Positions 44,165 through 53,249 of a stretch of 64,000 bases of DNA are shown in pieces. How positions within the stretch are numbered: position 1 is the stretch's first letter; each line of letters begins with the position of its first letter. The position numbers were made by a program, and so were the translations under genes. The notes beneath the pieces are model-generated. The model was given only the letters and a program-made list of their open reading frames with translations. It ran no database searches and had not been told where the DNA came from. Source of the DNA: Bacteroidaceae bacterium (lineage in GTDB: Bacteria; Bacteroidota; Bacteroidia; Bacteroidales; Bacteroidaceae); assembly GCA_017547165.1 (NCBI GenBank), contig JAFYQK010000001.1, positions 31,422-95,421 on the forward strand, given 5' to 3'.

Positions 44165-45793
44165 ATGTTTATGTTTAGTAATGCCTTTATGGAAAGAAAA
44201 ATAGCACTAACTTATGCTACTGTAATATGTTTTGGGGTTATAATTTTATTATTATCAATTCCTGCAGGATATGAACGTGATTATTATTCAGAAACATTAT
44301 TTGTAACAAGTTTTATACAGTCTATTCCACTATCATTAGGTATAACTTTATTAAGTATTAGATTTCGAAAAATATTTTTCTGCATAATATCAACTCTACT
44401 TATTCTGTTTGTTATCGAAACATTTTGTTTCTTTATACTCAGTTCTCGACTTAATGCAAATATTTGGTTGTTGATTTTGCAAACAAATGCAAACGAAGCT
44501 ATAGGTTTTTTTAAAACTTATGTAAGTAATTGGTACATAATATTAGCATTGTTGATTTTTATTACCATAGTTAGTTTATTGTATAAAAACTTATTTAAGT
44601 TTACAAAGTCTATTTTTTTTATTAAGACTAAATACCTTATCATCTTATTTTTATTATCTTGGCCTTTATTCTTTTTGTATAGTTATAGGTTACCGATACC
44701 AATCGGCAAGTCTACTGTTTCTGAGATTTATTCATCATATATTTTCTTGCATGAAGTTCAAAATGATATAGAGTCAATTCATGCAATGAATGAGAAAATA
44801 GATATCATTGATTTAAAAGACTCTATAGCTACGGTTGTCTTTATAATAGGTGAATCACATACCAAACATCATTCATCACTGTACGGCTATTATCTGAAGA
44901 CCAATCCTGTCTTAGAAAATGAGAAATTATCGGGAAGATTAATTCTTTTTGAAAATGCAATGTCTCCAACCAATGTGACTTATGCTGCTATGAGATATAT
45001 GTTTACTCAAAAAGGTTGCGAAAAAGAAGCTTCAGGTGCCTCCAACGTTTTAATGCCAGTGGTTTTTAGAAAAGCAGGTTTTGATATAGTCTATTTAGAT
45101 AATCAATATACAAGAGAGAAATGTGGTATATTTGATATAAAATGTGGATATTTTTTGAATACCCATGAAGTTCATAATTATTGCTTTAATTATAGAAATT
45201 TTAAAACATATCAATATGACGGAGATTTTATTGATCATGAGAAAAATCATCTATTAAAACATCCCAAATCATTAAATATAATCCATATTCAAGGGCAACA
45301 TTTAGGGGCTGTAGAAAGGTATCCTCAAAAGTTTGGCAAATTTACCATTACAGACATAAAACGTGATGACTTGGATGACGATGAACGTCAACTTATTGCA
45401 GAATATGACAATGCTACATTATATAATGATTTTGTAATGGGTAAGATTGTAAATGAATATATTGACCAAAATGCTGTTATAGTTTACGTTTCCGATCATG
45501 GAGAGTCTGTTTTTGATAATGGAATCAGAAGTTATGGAAGAGCCCCAGGAAGCAGAGATATACATCGTGTAAAAAATGAGTTACATGTCCCAATGTGGAT
45601 TTGGGTAAGCGATAAGTTTATTAATTCTAACAAAAAACGTTATGAAAAAATATTAAATTCCTCGTCTCGCCCATTTTGTACAGCTGACATTCCATATCTT
45701 CTGTATGATCTCATCGGTCTGGATTTTAATTTCAACGATAAAACAAAAAGTTTGATAAGTGACACATTTGTGCCACATGAGACAGTATATTAG
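44165..45793 (+). CDS. Phosphoethanolamine transferase-like membrane sulfatase-fold enzyme
   Basis: A 542-residue protein. Five predicted helices fill about residues 15-172. The periplasmic alkaline-phosphatase-fold domain has Glu230 in IIGESHTKHH, a candidate Thr nucleophile at 269 or 272 (SPTNVT), IHIQGQHLGAVERYP near 373-387 and Asp444-His445 in VSDHGES. This order matches EptA/CptA-type phosphoethanolamine transferases; other donors (e.g. phosphoglycerol) cannot be excluded. It probably decorates the polysaccharide or lipid A. The ATG at 44189 is a possible shorter start. Confidence 0.8.
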   Translation: MFMFSNAFMERKIALTYATVICFGVIILLLSIPAGYERDYYSETLFVTSFIQSIPLSLGITLLSIRFRKIFFCIISTLLILFVIETFCFFILSSRLNANIWLLILQTNANEAIGFFKTYVSNWYIILALLIFITIVSLLYKNLFKFTKSIFFIKTKYLIILFLLSWPLFFLYSYRLPIPIGKSTVSEIYSSYIFLHEVQNDIESIHAMNEKIDIIDLKDSIATVVFIIGESHTKHHSSLYGYYLKTNPVLENEKLSGRLILFENAMSPTNVTYAAMRYMFTQKGCEKEASGASNVLMPVVFRKAGFDIVYLDNQYTREKCGIFDIKCGYFLNTHEVHNYCFNYRNFKTYQYDGDFIDHEKNHLLKHPKSLNIIHIQGQHLGAVERYPQKFGKFTITDIKRDDLDDDERQLIAEYDNATLYNDFVMGKIVNEYIDQNAVIVYVSDHGESVFDNGIRSYGRAPGSRDIHRVKNELHVPMWIWVSDKFINSNKKRYEKILNSSSRPFCTADIPYLLYDLIGLDFNFNDKTKSLISDTFVPHETVY

Positions 45794-46164
45794 ATTTTAT
45801 TTAGCTGGGTTCTGTAAATTAGCCTTAAAGAGGTTCTGACTATTCGCCAATGATTAATTGAATTTATAGAACCTCCCTAATATACACCGCGATTTTAATT
45901 AACGACCTTTGCCAAACAAACTTTATTCCTAATATGGAGGGACAGTATTTGGACTATGTTGTTCAGTGCTAAGCAATGTAGTTTTTGCAAATAGTCAATA
46001 TGTATAAGACTATGCTGTCTCAACTAAATAGAAGAGTATTTTTATGTGTGATTGTTTTCTGCTATTTTCCATTTAAATAAAATTAATATTATATTAGAGC
46101 AATAAATAAGTTCGATGACACGTTATTATTTAAATGAAAATGCAAAATATTTATTGCAAAAATA
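45794..46164. other. 371-base AT-rich intergenic gap inside the polysaccharide locus
   Basis: No reading frame, strong promoter or clear terminator is seen. An 8-bp inverted repeat (GAGGTTCT 45830-45837 with AGAACCTC 45868-45875) brackets a 30-base loop. GACCTTTG at 45904 is one mismatch from a -7 box. The gap separates the wzc-porZ-wzi group from the wecA-fusion group, so the latter may have its own weak promoter. Confidence 0.5.
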
Positions 46165-48474
46165 ATGCTTGATTACATATATATTTTTATAGCTTTTTTG
46201 TCATCAATGTTGGTAGCTATGGTTCTTTTCCCATGGGTACTTAGGCAAGCGTATCTACGGAACTTTAATAAGCAGATTACGGGAGGAGATGAAAATACTA
46301 ACAGAGTCTTGCGTTTAGGAGGATCAGTTTTGCTTCCTTGTGTTTTTATTGGTGTTACATCATCAATGATAATCATGAGTGAAGGTGGTGATATGAGTCA
46401 AAGCATTAAAACTACAACCCTGATTTTGGGGACAGGTGTAATGCTTGTATATCTTATTGGCTTGTTTGATGATTTGTTTGGTATTTCAAAAAAGATTAGA
46501 TTTGCTATTCAAATACTATCGGCAGCAACGTTGCCTTTATGTGATTTGTACTTGAATAATTTATATGGTTTTTGCGGAATAGAGTTCCTGCCCATTTACT
46601 TATCTGTTTTATTGACTATTCTTGTGGTAGTTCTAGTTATTAATGCAGTAAATATAATAGATGGAATAGACGGACTGCTTTCTATTTTCGCGATGTTGTG
46701 TTTGACCTGTTTTGGAGTATGTTTTGCTAATTCTGGAAATCAAATATATTGTATTATAACAGCATCTATGATAGGGGCTATTATAGTATTTTTCTGTTAT
46801 AATATGTTTGGAACACTAGAGAGAAAGACTAAAACTTATATGGGAGATAGCGGCTCAATGATGATAGGATTCTCCCTTGCTTATCTCGCATTGAAATTTG
46901 TTATAGCAGAGGATAAAAGTACGTTTGATGCTCTAGAACGTATGCTTATCTGTTTTTCATTACTATTTGTGCCATGTATAGATCTTGTTCGCGTTTTCTT
47001 TGAACGCATTCTTCAAGCAGATATGCCTTTTTCTTCCGATCAACGACATCTTCATCATTTGTTCATTAAGACTGGTATATTTGGACGTATGACACTCCTT
47101 GCGATGATGTCTCTCATTCTGCTTTTTCTATTGGCAAATTTGGCATTTTCGTTAATGGGAATCTCTTTGACTTGGATTGCGATTATAGATATTTCATGTT
47201 ACACCTTGTTAATTGGAGTGTTGAAACATAGAGTTCGTATTTTCAGCAACAAGATGGCTCAGTTAGATAATATCCAGGAACGTTTTCGACAGAATGCCTT
47301 GTCAGCAAAGAAGATATGTATTCTCACTCCACGTTTCCCCTTGCCTGAGAATGGTGGTGATGTTCTTCGAATCAATAATATAGCTCGCCAACTAAAGCGT
47401 GAAGGGTATCAGTTAGTCTTAGTTAGTTTTGAAGATGATGGAGCACCACAAATATATGAAGCAGAGCGTATCTATGACAAGGTTTATTCCGTACATCGTA
47501 GTAAAACATACAGTTTGTGGCAATCCCTAATTCACCTCTTGTCTGGTCGTGCATTGCAATGTGGATATTATTATTCTGGGAAATATAAACGCATGCTGAA
47601 GCATGTGATTAAGACTGAGAAACCTGATTTGTATATTGCACATTTGTTGCGTATGATGCCATACTTGGATGAATTAGGTCTACAAGATCGTTCTATTATA
47701 GAAATGACCGATGCTTTATCAAAGACCTACTCTCTTAGTTCTGAAAGTAAGGGAGGTGGCGTTCTAAAATATATTTATACTATAGAGCGTCATCTCATAC
47801 GCCGTGCGGAGCAATATTCCATGTTATATTTCCCTGTGAACGTTTTAGTATCCCAAGCAGATATAGACTATCTGGGTACACTCTCCCCTCATGTTTCTGG
47901 TTTGCGTTTGCGCACTAATGGTGTGGATATGATAGAAAATCCTTCCCATAAGTACAATCCCAACAAGATAGTATTCGTTGGCAACATGCGCACTTTACAG
48001 AATCAGGATGCAGTGTTATTCTTCGTTCGAGAGGTGTTCCCTCGCATTCTCAACAAGCAACCCAATGCAGTTTTCTATATCGTCGGGGCGCAACCTCCTC
48101 AGAAAATCCTTGAACTTGCATGCCAAAACATTATAGTTACAGGTTTCGTGGATAACCTTAATGCGACTATTTCAGATGCTGCTGTTGCTGTGGCACCAGT
48201 ACGTGTTGCTGCAGGCATACAAAACAAGGTTCTTGTAGCCATGGGATGTGGTATACCTGTAGTGTTGACCACTTTGATTTCCCGGGCAATACCAGAACTC
48301 AAGGATGAGTATAACTGCATTATTCGCGATGAGGTAGCAACTATCGCAGAGGCATGCTTGCGATTGATGAATAATCTTGAGTACCGTACAGCTTTGGCCC
48401 AAGCAGGTTATAATATGGTACATAACCATTATGGGTGGGCGGAGAAACTCAGAGGTTATGTCGTGGAAAATTGA
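46165..48474 (+). CDS. WecA-type GlcNAc-1-P transferase fused to GT4 glycosyltransferase
   Basis: A 769-residue fusion. Residues 1-355 are a MraY/WecA-like membrane enzyme with about 10 helices: FDDLFG at 101-106, VNIIDGIDGLL at 162-172, MGDSGSMM at 226-233 and RHLHHLF at 294-300. Residues about 383-769 are a cytosolic GT4-like domain starting KICILTPRFPLPENGGDVLR and ending with VAAGIQNKVLVAMGCGIPVV and TTLISRAIPELKD. The first part would load a HexNAc-1-phosphate on undecaprenyl phosphate and the second add the next sugar, a two-step start in one chain. The join (about 356-382) reads smoothly with no stop or frameshift. Confidence 0.88.
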   Translation: MLDYIYIFIAFLSSMLVAMVLFPWVLRQAYLRNFNKQITGGDENTNRVLRLGGSVLLPCVFIGVTSSMIIMSEGGDMSQSIKTTTLILGTGVMLVYLIGLFDDLFGISKKIRFAIQILSAATLPLCDLYLNNLYGFCGIEFLPIYLSVLLTILVVVLVINAVNIIDGIDGLLSIFAMLCLTCFGVCFANSGNQIYCIITASMIGAIIVFFCYNMFGTLERKTKTYMGDSGSMMIGFSLAYLALKFVIAEDKSTFDALERMLICFSLLFVPCIDLVRVFFERILQADMPFSSDQRHLHHLFIKTGIFGRMTLLAMMSLILLFLLANLAFSLMGISLTWIAIIDISCYTLLIGVLKHRVRIFSNKMAQLDNIQERFRQNALSAKKICILTPRFPLPENGGDVLRINNIARQLKREGYQLVLVSFEDDGAPQIYEAERIYDKVYSVHRSKTYSLWQSLIHLLSGRALQCGYYYSGKYKRMLKHVIKTEKPDLYIAHLLRMMPYLDELGLQDRSIIEMTDALSKTYSLSSESKGGGVLKYIYTIERHLIRRAEQYSMLYFPVNVLVSQADIDYLGTLSPHVSGLRLRTNGVDMIENPSHKYNPNKIVFVGNMRTLQNQDAVLFFVREVFPRILNKQPNAVFYIVGAQPPQKILELACQNIIVTGFVDNLNATISDAAVAVAPVRVAAGIQNKVLVAMGCGIPVVLTTLISRAIPELKDEYNCIIRDEVATIAEACLRLMNNLEYRTALAQAGYNMVHNHYGWAEKLRGYVVEN

Positions 48475-48515
48475 ACAAAGATATTTTTCTATCCAGAACG
48501 AAAAAATATAGAATC

Positions 48516-49673
48516 ATGGTAAAAACAATAATGCTTGTTTTTGGAACACGACCAGAGGCAATCAAAATGTGTCCATTAGTAAAGGAGTTCCAAAAACATC
48601 CCAATGATTTTCAAACTGTGGTATGTGTTACAGGTCAGCATCGTGAGATGCTGGATCAGGTTTTGTCTATTTTTGACGTAAAACCAGACTATGACCTTAA
48701 CATTATGAAACAGGGGCAAGACTTGACGGATGTCACTGCTCGTGTATTGACTGGTATGAGGGATGTGTTTGCAAAATGTAGACCAGATGTTGTTCTGGTT
48801 CATGGCGACACAACAACCAGCACAGCTGCTGCTATGGCAGCATTTTATCAGCAGATACCTGTTGGTCATGTAGAGGCTGGCTTGCGTACACATAATATAT
48901 ATAGTCCATGGCCAGAAGAAATGAATCGTCAGATAACTGGACGTATTGCCACGTATAATTTCTCTCCAACCCCTTTGTCAAAGGAGAATCTCGTTCAAGA
49001 GTCTGCTATGGGACAGATATATGTTACAGGTAATACTGTGATAGATGCATTGCATATGGTTGTTGGTAGACTTAAGGAGGATGTGTCTTTGCGTACCCAA
49101 CAAGAGAAGATCTTGTATGATGCAGGTTATGATGTTAGCAGGTTGAGTGGTACAGATCGTCGTTTGGTTTTGATTACAGGTCATAGACGTGAAAATTTTG
49201 GTACAGGCTTTATTAATATGTGTACAGCTATACGAGATTTGACAAGGAAGTATCCCAATGTTGATTTTGTATATCCTATGCATCTTAATCCCAATGTTCG
49301 CAAACCCATACACGAAGTATTCGGGGAAGATTTGTCCAATTTAGGTAATATGTTCTTCATTGAACCTTTGCAATATCTTGAATTTGTTTATCTGATGGAG
49401 AAGTCTACAATTGTATTGACGGATTCCGGTGGAATACAAGAAGAGGCGCCTGGTCTTGGAAAACCAGTGCTTGTAATGCGAGATACAACGGAAAGACCAG
49501 AAGCATTGGAGAGCGGTACGGTTCGTTTGGTTGGTACTGACTACGACATGATTGTTTCTGAAGTGTCAACTCTATTGGATGATGCTTCTGTATACGAATC
49601 AATGTCTAAGGCTGTTAATCCTTATGGAGATGGTAAGGCATGTGAGAGGATTGTAAAAACGCTCATGTCATAA
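48516..49673 (+). CDS. wecB: UDP-N-acetylglucosamine 2-epimerase
   Basis: From the ATG at 48516 the product is 385 residues; the upstream in-frame ATG overlaps the previous gene and adds an odd tail. The start VKTIMLVFGTRPEAIKMCP and later HGDTTTSTAAAMAAFYQQIP, VGHVEAGLRT, TGHRRENFG and LTDSGGIQEEAPGLGKPVL are all family signatures. It converts UDP-GlcNAc to UDP-ManNAc. WecC, three genes on, would oxidise the product to UDP-ManNAcA. It begins 41 bases after the fusion gene. Confidence 0.95.
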   Translation: MVKTIMLVFGTRPEAIKMCPLVKEFQKHPNDFQTVVCVTGQHREMLDQVLSIFDVKPDYDLNIMKQGQDLTDVTARVLTGMRDVFAKCRPDVVLVHGDTTTSTAAAMAAFYQQIPVGHVEAGLRTHNIYSPWPEEMNRQITGRIATYNFSPTPLSKENLVQESAMGQIYVTGNTVIDALHMVVGRLKEDVSLRTQQEKILYDAGYDVSRLSGTDRRLVLITGHRRENFGTGFINMCTAIRDLTRKYPNVDFVYPMHLNPNVRKPIHEVFGEDLSNLGNMFFIEPLQYLEFVYLMEKSTIVLTDSGGIQEEAPGLGKPVLVMRDTTERPEALESGTVRLVGTDYDMIVSEVSTLLDDASVYESMSKAVNPYGDGKACERIVKTLMS

Positions 49674-49722
49674 GTGTTGTTATTTGTTATTCACCGTCTT
49701 AGATAACCACGCACATTGTTCT

Positions 49723-50811
49723 ATGAAGATACTATTAGTAGATGAATGTTATCCGTTGAATACAAGGAATGTAAAGATCTTGTCCTCTTTGGGTAGACTT
49801 TATCCTGAATCAGAGATACATGTTATAACCTGGGATAGGGCTGGAGATTTTGATGCTAATTGTGTTGTGGATAATAGATGGAATTGGCATCTCTATATGC
49901 GTTCAGCCAGGTATGGAAATAAACTCCAGAAATTATTTGGCTTGTTTGGATATCGCTCTTTTTGCAAGAATGAAGTAAGGAGTATAAACCCGGATGTCAT
50001 TATTGCTTCGCATTGGAACAATCTTTTAATGCTTCCTCGTTTGGATTATGATAAGCAGATGTTGATATATGAGAATTTAGATGCTCCAACAGGACCTTTC
50101 TTTATTCGATATATACTTAGATGTATTGAATGTTCTTATATGTCAAACGCATTGACAATACATGCATCTCGCTTTTATACAGCTATATATCCAAAGAAGT
50201 ATAGGCAATTAGTATTAGAAAACAAACCTGTATTCAATACTGTACCAATAGACTATTCTCCTCAGTCACCATTACGTATAGCATATCTGGGTAATATTAG
50301 GTATATAGATATTTTGAAGAACCTTGCAGATGCTGTCAAGGGAGATGGCAGATTCTGTTTGTCATATCATGGTGGTGGCCCTGACTACGAAAATTTGAGT
50401 GAATATGTCGCAGGTATATCAAATATATCTTTGACAGGACCGTATAAATATGAGGACATTGAGCAACTATATAGAAATGCCGATGTTATATGGGCGGCAT
50501 ATCCTAATAGGGATTTCAATGTTCAATATGCAATATCAAATAAGTTTCACGAGTCATTGGCTTATGCTATACCTTCCATATATGCAGATAAAACGCGGTT
50601 GGGTGAATATGTTGTCGCTCATTCATTGGGTTGTCAGGTTAATCCATATAGTGTAGAGGATATCCGTTCTCTTTTGATAACACTTTCTTCTAATAAGGAG
50701 CAGTTGTTGCAAATCCATAAATCTCTAAGAACGCAAATAAAGGAAGAGACCTCTTGGGATGATGATTTTAGTGCACTGAAAACAGAAATAGATGCGTTTT
50801 TTTCTTGTTAG
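49723..50811 (+). CDS. GT4-like glycosyltransferase
   Basis: From the ATG at 49723 (MKILLVDECYPLNTRNVKIL) the product is 362 residues, a GT-B fold transferase. LSYHGGGPDYENLSEYV and NKFHESLAYAIPSIYADKTR supply the donor-binding half. It follows wecB by 49 bases and its 3' end overlaps the GH26 gene by 20 bases, so the three are co-transcribed. Donor and acceptor are unknown; UDP-ManNAc derivatives are plausible from context. Confidence 0.8.
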   Translation: MKILLVDECYPLNTRNVKILSSLGRLYPESEIHVITWDRAGDFDANCVVDNRWNWHLYMRSARYGNKLQKLFGLFGYRSFCKNEVRSINPDVIIASHWNNLLMLPRLDYDKQMLIYENLDAPTGPFFIRYILRCIECSYMSNALTIHASRFYTAIYPKKYRQLVLENKPVFNTVPIDYSPQSPLRIAYLGNIRYIDILKNLADAVKGDGRFCLSYHGGGPDYENLSEYVAGISNISLTGPYKYEDIEQLYRNADVIWAAYPNRDFNVQYAISNKFHESLAYAIPSIYADKTRLGEYVVAHSLGCQVNPYSVEDIRSLLITLSSNKEQLLQIHKSLRTQIKEETSWDDDFSALKTEIDAFFSC

Positions 50812-51883
50812 TATATATATTCTATTGTTTGTTTCTTCGTCGTTGGGTGCCCAAGAAACATATACAACCTTATTTGGTCACAACGATGCTCTGCTTCATG
50901 GTCGTTATTGGAGTGATAGTCCCCAAGGTCGTATAGGTAAGAAAAAGAAGCAGCTTATGCCAGATGTCTATCAAGTTTGTAAGGCATATCCAGGGTTGTT
51001 GTCAACAGATCTGGATGGATTGGAACTTGGTAGAGAGATTTATTGGGGAGGCGTCACATTTGAAAAGATGCGTACTTCAATTATCAGACAGCACAAGTCT
51101 GGAGGCAAGATTACCATCTCATGGCATGTAAGGAATCCGGAACATGGTTTGTCCTATTTTTATAGAGAGGAGAATAAGGGAACCGTTGCCCGTATATTAA
51201 GACGTGAAGGTGCAACTTACCAGACATTCATGCAATACTTGGGTCGTGTGGCAGATTTCCTTTTGACTCTTCGTGATGATGACGGTCAATTGATTCCTAT
51301 ATTCTTTCGTCCGTGGCATGAATGTAATGGTCATTGGTTCTGGTGGGGGACTACCGATTGTTCTAAGGAAGAGTTTGTTGCTTTGTGGCATATGACACAC
51401 CACTATCTTGCAGAACGTGGTTTGACTAATTTGCAATATGTTTTTTCACCAGGCTCTTGGTTTAAGAATGATGAAGAATACTTGTCGCGCTTTCCTGGTG
51501 AAGAATATGTCGATATTATAGGAATTGAGTGTTATCGTTATAATGCCAATAGCATTGAAGAAGCAAGGATAAATTTTATCAATCACCTTCAAAAAAATCT
51601 TGAAATAGCCAAAAAAGTAGCAGAACATTTGGGTAAATTTTATGCACTTACCGAAACAGGAATGCAACCCAATAGTGATCCCCAATGGTGGACAAAAGGA
51701 TTAATGCCTGCACTTGAAGGTTATAGTCCATTATTTGTTAATGTTTGGAGTAATCAATGGAATGTAATCGTCCCAGAAGGTGGTACGTGGTGTACATATC
51801 CAGGAGAAATCTCGGCCAAGGATTTCCGTAAGTTCTACAAGAAAAACAAGAAAATGTTTATAAAGAAATTGAAAAGGCTGTAG
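50792..51883 (+). CDS. GH26-family glycoside hydrolase (mannanase-like)
   Basis: A 363-residue secreted protein with a signal peptide ending about SSLGA. GH26 signatures are in order: ITISWHVRNPE (107-117), FFRPWHECNGHWFWWG (171-186) with acid-base Glu177, VDIIGIECY (240-248), and ALTETG (285-290) with nucleophile Glu288. These enzymes usually cut beta-1,4-mannan or related beta-glycans. It is encoded inside a biosynthesis operon, not a utilisation locus, so it may trim or release the polysaccharide being made, as seen for hydrolases in other exopolysaccharide systems. It overlaps the previous gene by 20 bases. Confidence 0.85.
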   Translation: MRFFLVSIYILLFVSSSLGAQETYTTLFGHNDALLHGRYWSDSPQGRIGKKKKQLMPDVYQVCKAYPGLLSTDLDGLELGREIYWGGVTFEKMRTSIIRQHKSGGKITISWHVRNPEHGLSYFYREENKGTVARILRREGATYQTFMQYLGRVADFLLTLRDDDGQLIPIFFRPWHECNGHWFWWGTTDCSKEEFVALWHMTHHYLAERGLTNLQYVFSPGSWFKNDEEYLSRFPGEEYVDIIGIECYRYNANSIEEARINFINHLQKNLEIAKKVAEHLGKFYALTETGMQPNSDPQWWTKGLMPALEGYSPLFVNVWSNQWNVIVPEGGTWCTYPGEISAKDFRKFYKKNKKMFIKKLKRL

Positions 51884-51951
51884 AATGGATATTTTTTACT
51901 ATCTTTGTAGACAAGATTATATTTTAAACAGGTAAACGTAATAATATATAT

Positions 51952-53160
51952 ATGAAAGCTTGTTTTATGGGCTTGGGCTATATAGGCTTGCCTACTGCAA
52001 TTATATCCGCAAAGCATGGTGTGGATGTAGTTGGTGTTGATATAAATCCTCGTGTGGTAGATGTTACGAATCAAGGTAAACTTCACATTATAGAGCCAGG
52101 GATGGAAGAAATGCTTAAGGAAGTCCTTGAGGATGGTAAGTTCAAGGCTTATACAGAACCATTAGTTTCCGACGCATACTTTATTGTGGTACCTACTCCA
52201 TTTAAAGGTGATCATGAACCGGACATATCTTATGTTGAGGCTGCAACCAAAATGGTGATTCCTTTGCTGAAGGAGGGTGACCTGTATGTTATTGAGTCAA
52301 CTTCTCCCATTGGTACAACAGAAAAGATGGCAGAACTTATTTTCACCCTACGTCCAGAGCTTGAGAACAAGATATATATAGCCTATTGTCCAGAGAGAGT
52401 ATTGCCAGGTAATGTTATATATGAATTGATTCACAACGATCGCGTAATTGGCGGTCTGAACCTTGAGTCAACAAATAAGGCAATAGAATTCTACTCACAA
52501 TTCGTCAAGGGACAATTGCATAAGACAAATTGCCGTACTGCTGAGATGTGCAAGCTGACGGAAAATTCTAGCCGTGATGTCCAGATTGCTTTTGCAAACG
52601 AATTATCTCTGATTTGTGACAAGGCGGGCATTAATGTTTGGGAATTGATAGAACTGGCCAACAAGCATCCACGAGTTAATATTCTGCAGCCAGGATGTGG
52701 CGTAGGTGGACATTGTATAGCAGTTGATCCATATTTTATAACGGCAGATTATCCCACGGAGTCCAAAATTATAGCAACAGCCAGAGACATAAATAATTAC
52801 AAGTCTTTTTGGTGTGCAGAAAAGGTAAAGACCACCATTCTTGAGTTTGAATTAAAAAATAGACGTAGGCCTGTAGTTGCAATGATGGGCTTGGCATTCA
52901 AACCCAATATAGACGATCTTCGTGAGTCTCCTGCAAAAAACATAGTCAGCAGAGTGATACAAATTTGCAACAATGCAGAAATCCTCATTGTTGAGCCTAA
53001 TGTAATGGAACATAATCAGTTTAAGTTGACAGATTATATGACAGCTTATGAAAAAGCTGACATTGTTGTTATGCTCACGGCACATGACCAGTTCAAGACT
53101 TTGGTATACGACGAAAGTAAAGTGATTTTGGATTTCTGTGGAGTGTATAAGAGAGGATAG
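51952..53160 (+). CDS. wecC: UDP-N-acetyl-D-mannosamine dehydrogenase
   Basis: A 402-residue NAD-dependent nucleotide-sugar dehydrogenase. The Rossmann motif GLGYIGLPTAI lies near 6-16; ESTSPIGTT near 118-126; YCPERVLPGN near 141-150; KLTENSSRDVQIAFANEL near 200-217; and GCGVGGHCIAVDPYF near 247-261 with the catalytic Cys254. It should oxidise UDP-ManNAc (made by WecB) to UDP-ManNAcA. The close UDP-Glc and UDP-GalNAc dehydrogenases share the fold; the neighbouring epimerase supports the ManNAc call. It is followed by a terminator hairpin. Confidence 0.92.
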   Translation: MKACFMGLGYIGLPTAIISAKHGVDVVGVDINPRVVDVTNQGKLHIIEPGMEEMLKEVLEDGKFKAYTEPLVSDAYFIVVPTPFKGDHEPDISYVEAATKMVIPLLKEGDLYVIESTSPIGTTEKMAELIFTLRPELENKIYIAYCPERVLPGNVIYELIHNDRVIGGLNLESTNKAIEFYSQFVKGQLHKTNCRTAEMCKLTENSSRDVQIAFANELSLICDKAGINVWELIELANKHPRVNILQPGCGVGGHCIAVDPYFITADYPTESKIIATARDINNYKSFWCAEKVKTTILEFELKNRRRPVVAMMGLAFKPNIDDLRESPAKNIVSRVIQICNNAEILIVEPNVMEHNQFKLTDYMTAYEKADIVVMLTAHDQFKTLVYDESKVILDFCGVYKRG

Positions 53161-53183
53161 AGAATTTTGACTGTATAAGCAAT

Positions 53184-53226
53184 CCCTAGTTAACCAGTAA
53201 AGGTGTATTGGTTGACTAGGGTTTTG
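53184..53226 (+). terminator. Hairpin terminator or attenuator after wecC
   Basis: CCCTAGTTAACCA (53184-53196) pairs with TGGTTGACTAGGG (53209-53221) over 13 bp with one G-T pair, followed by TTTTG. It lies 24 bases after the wecC stop and 24 before the flippase ATG at 53250. Confidence 0.65.
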
Positions 53227-53249
53227 TATAAAGTTTGAAAGCATATACT

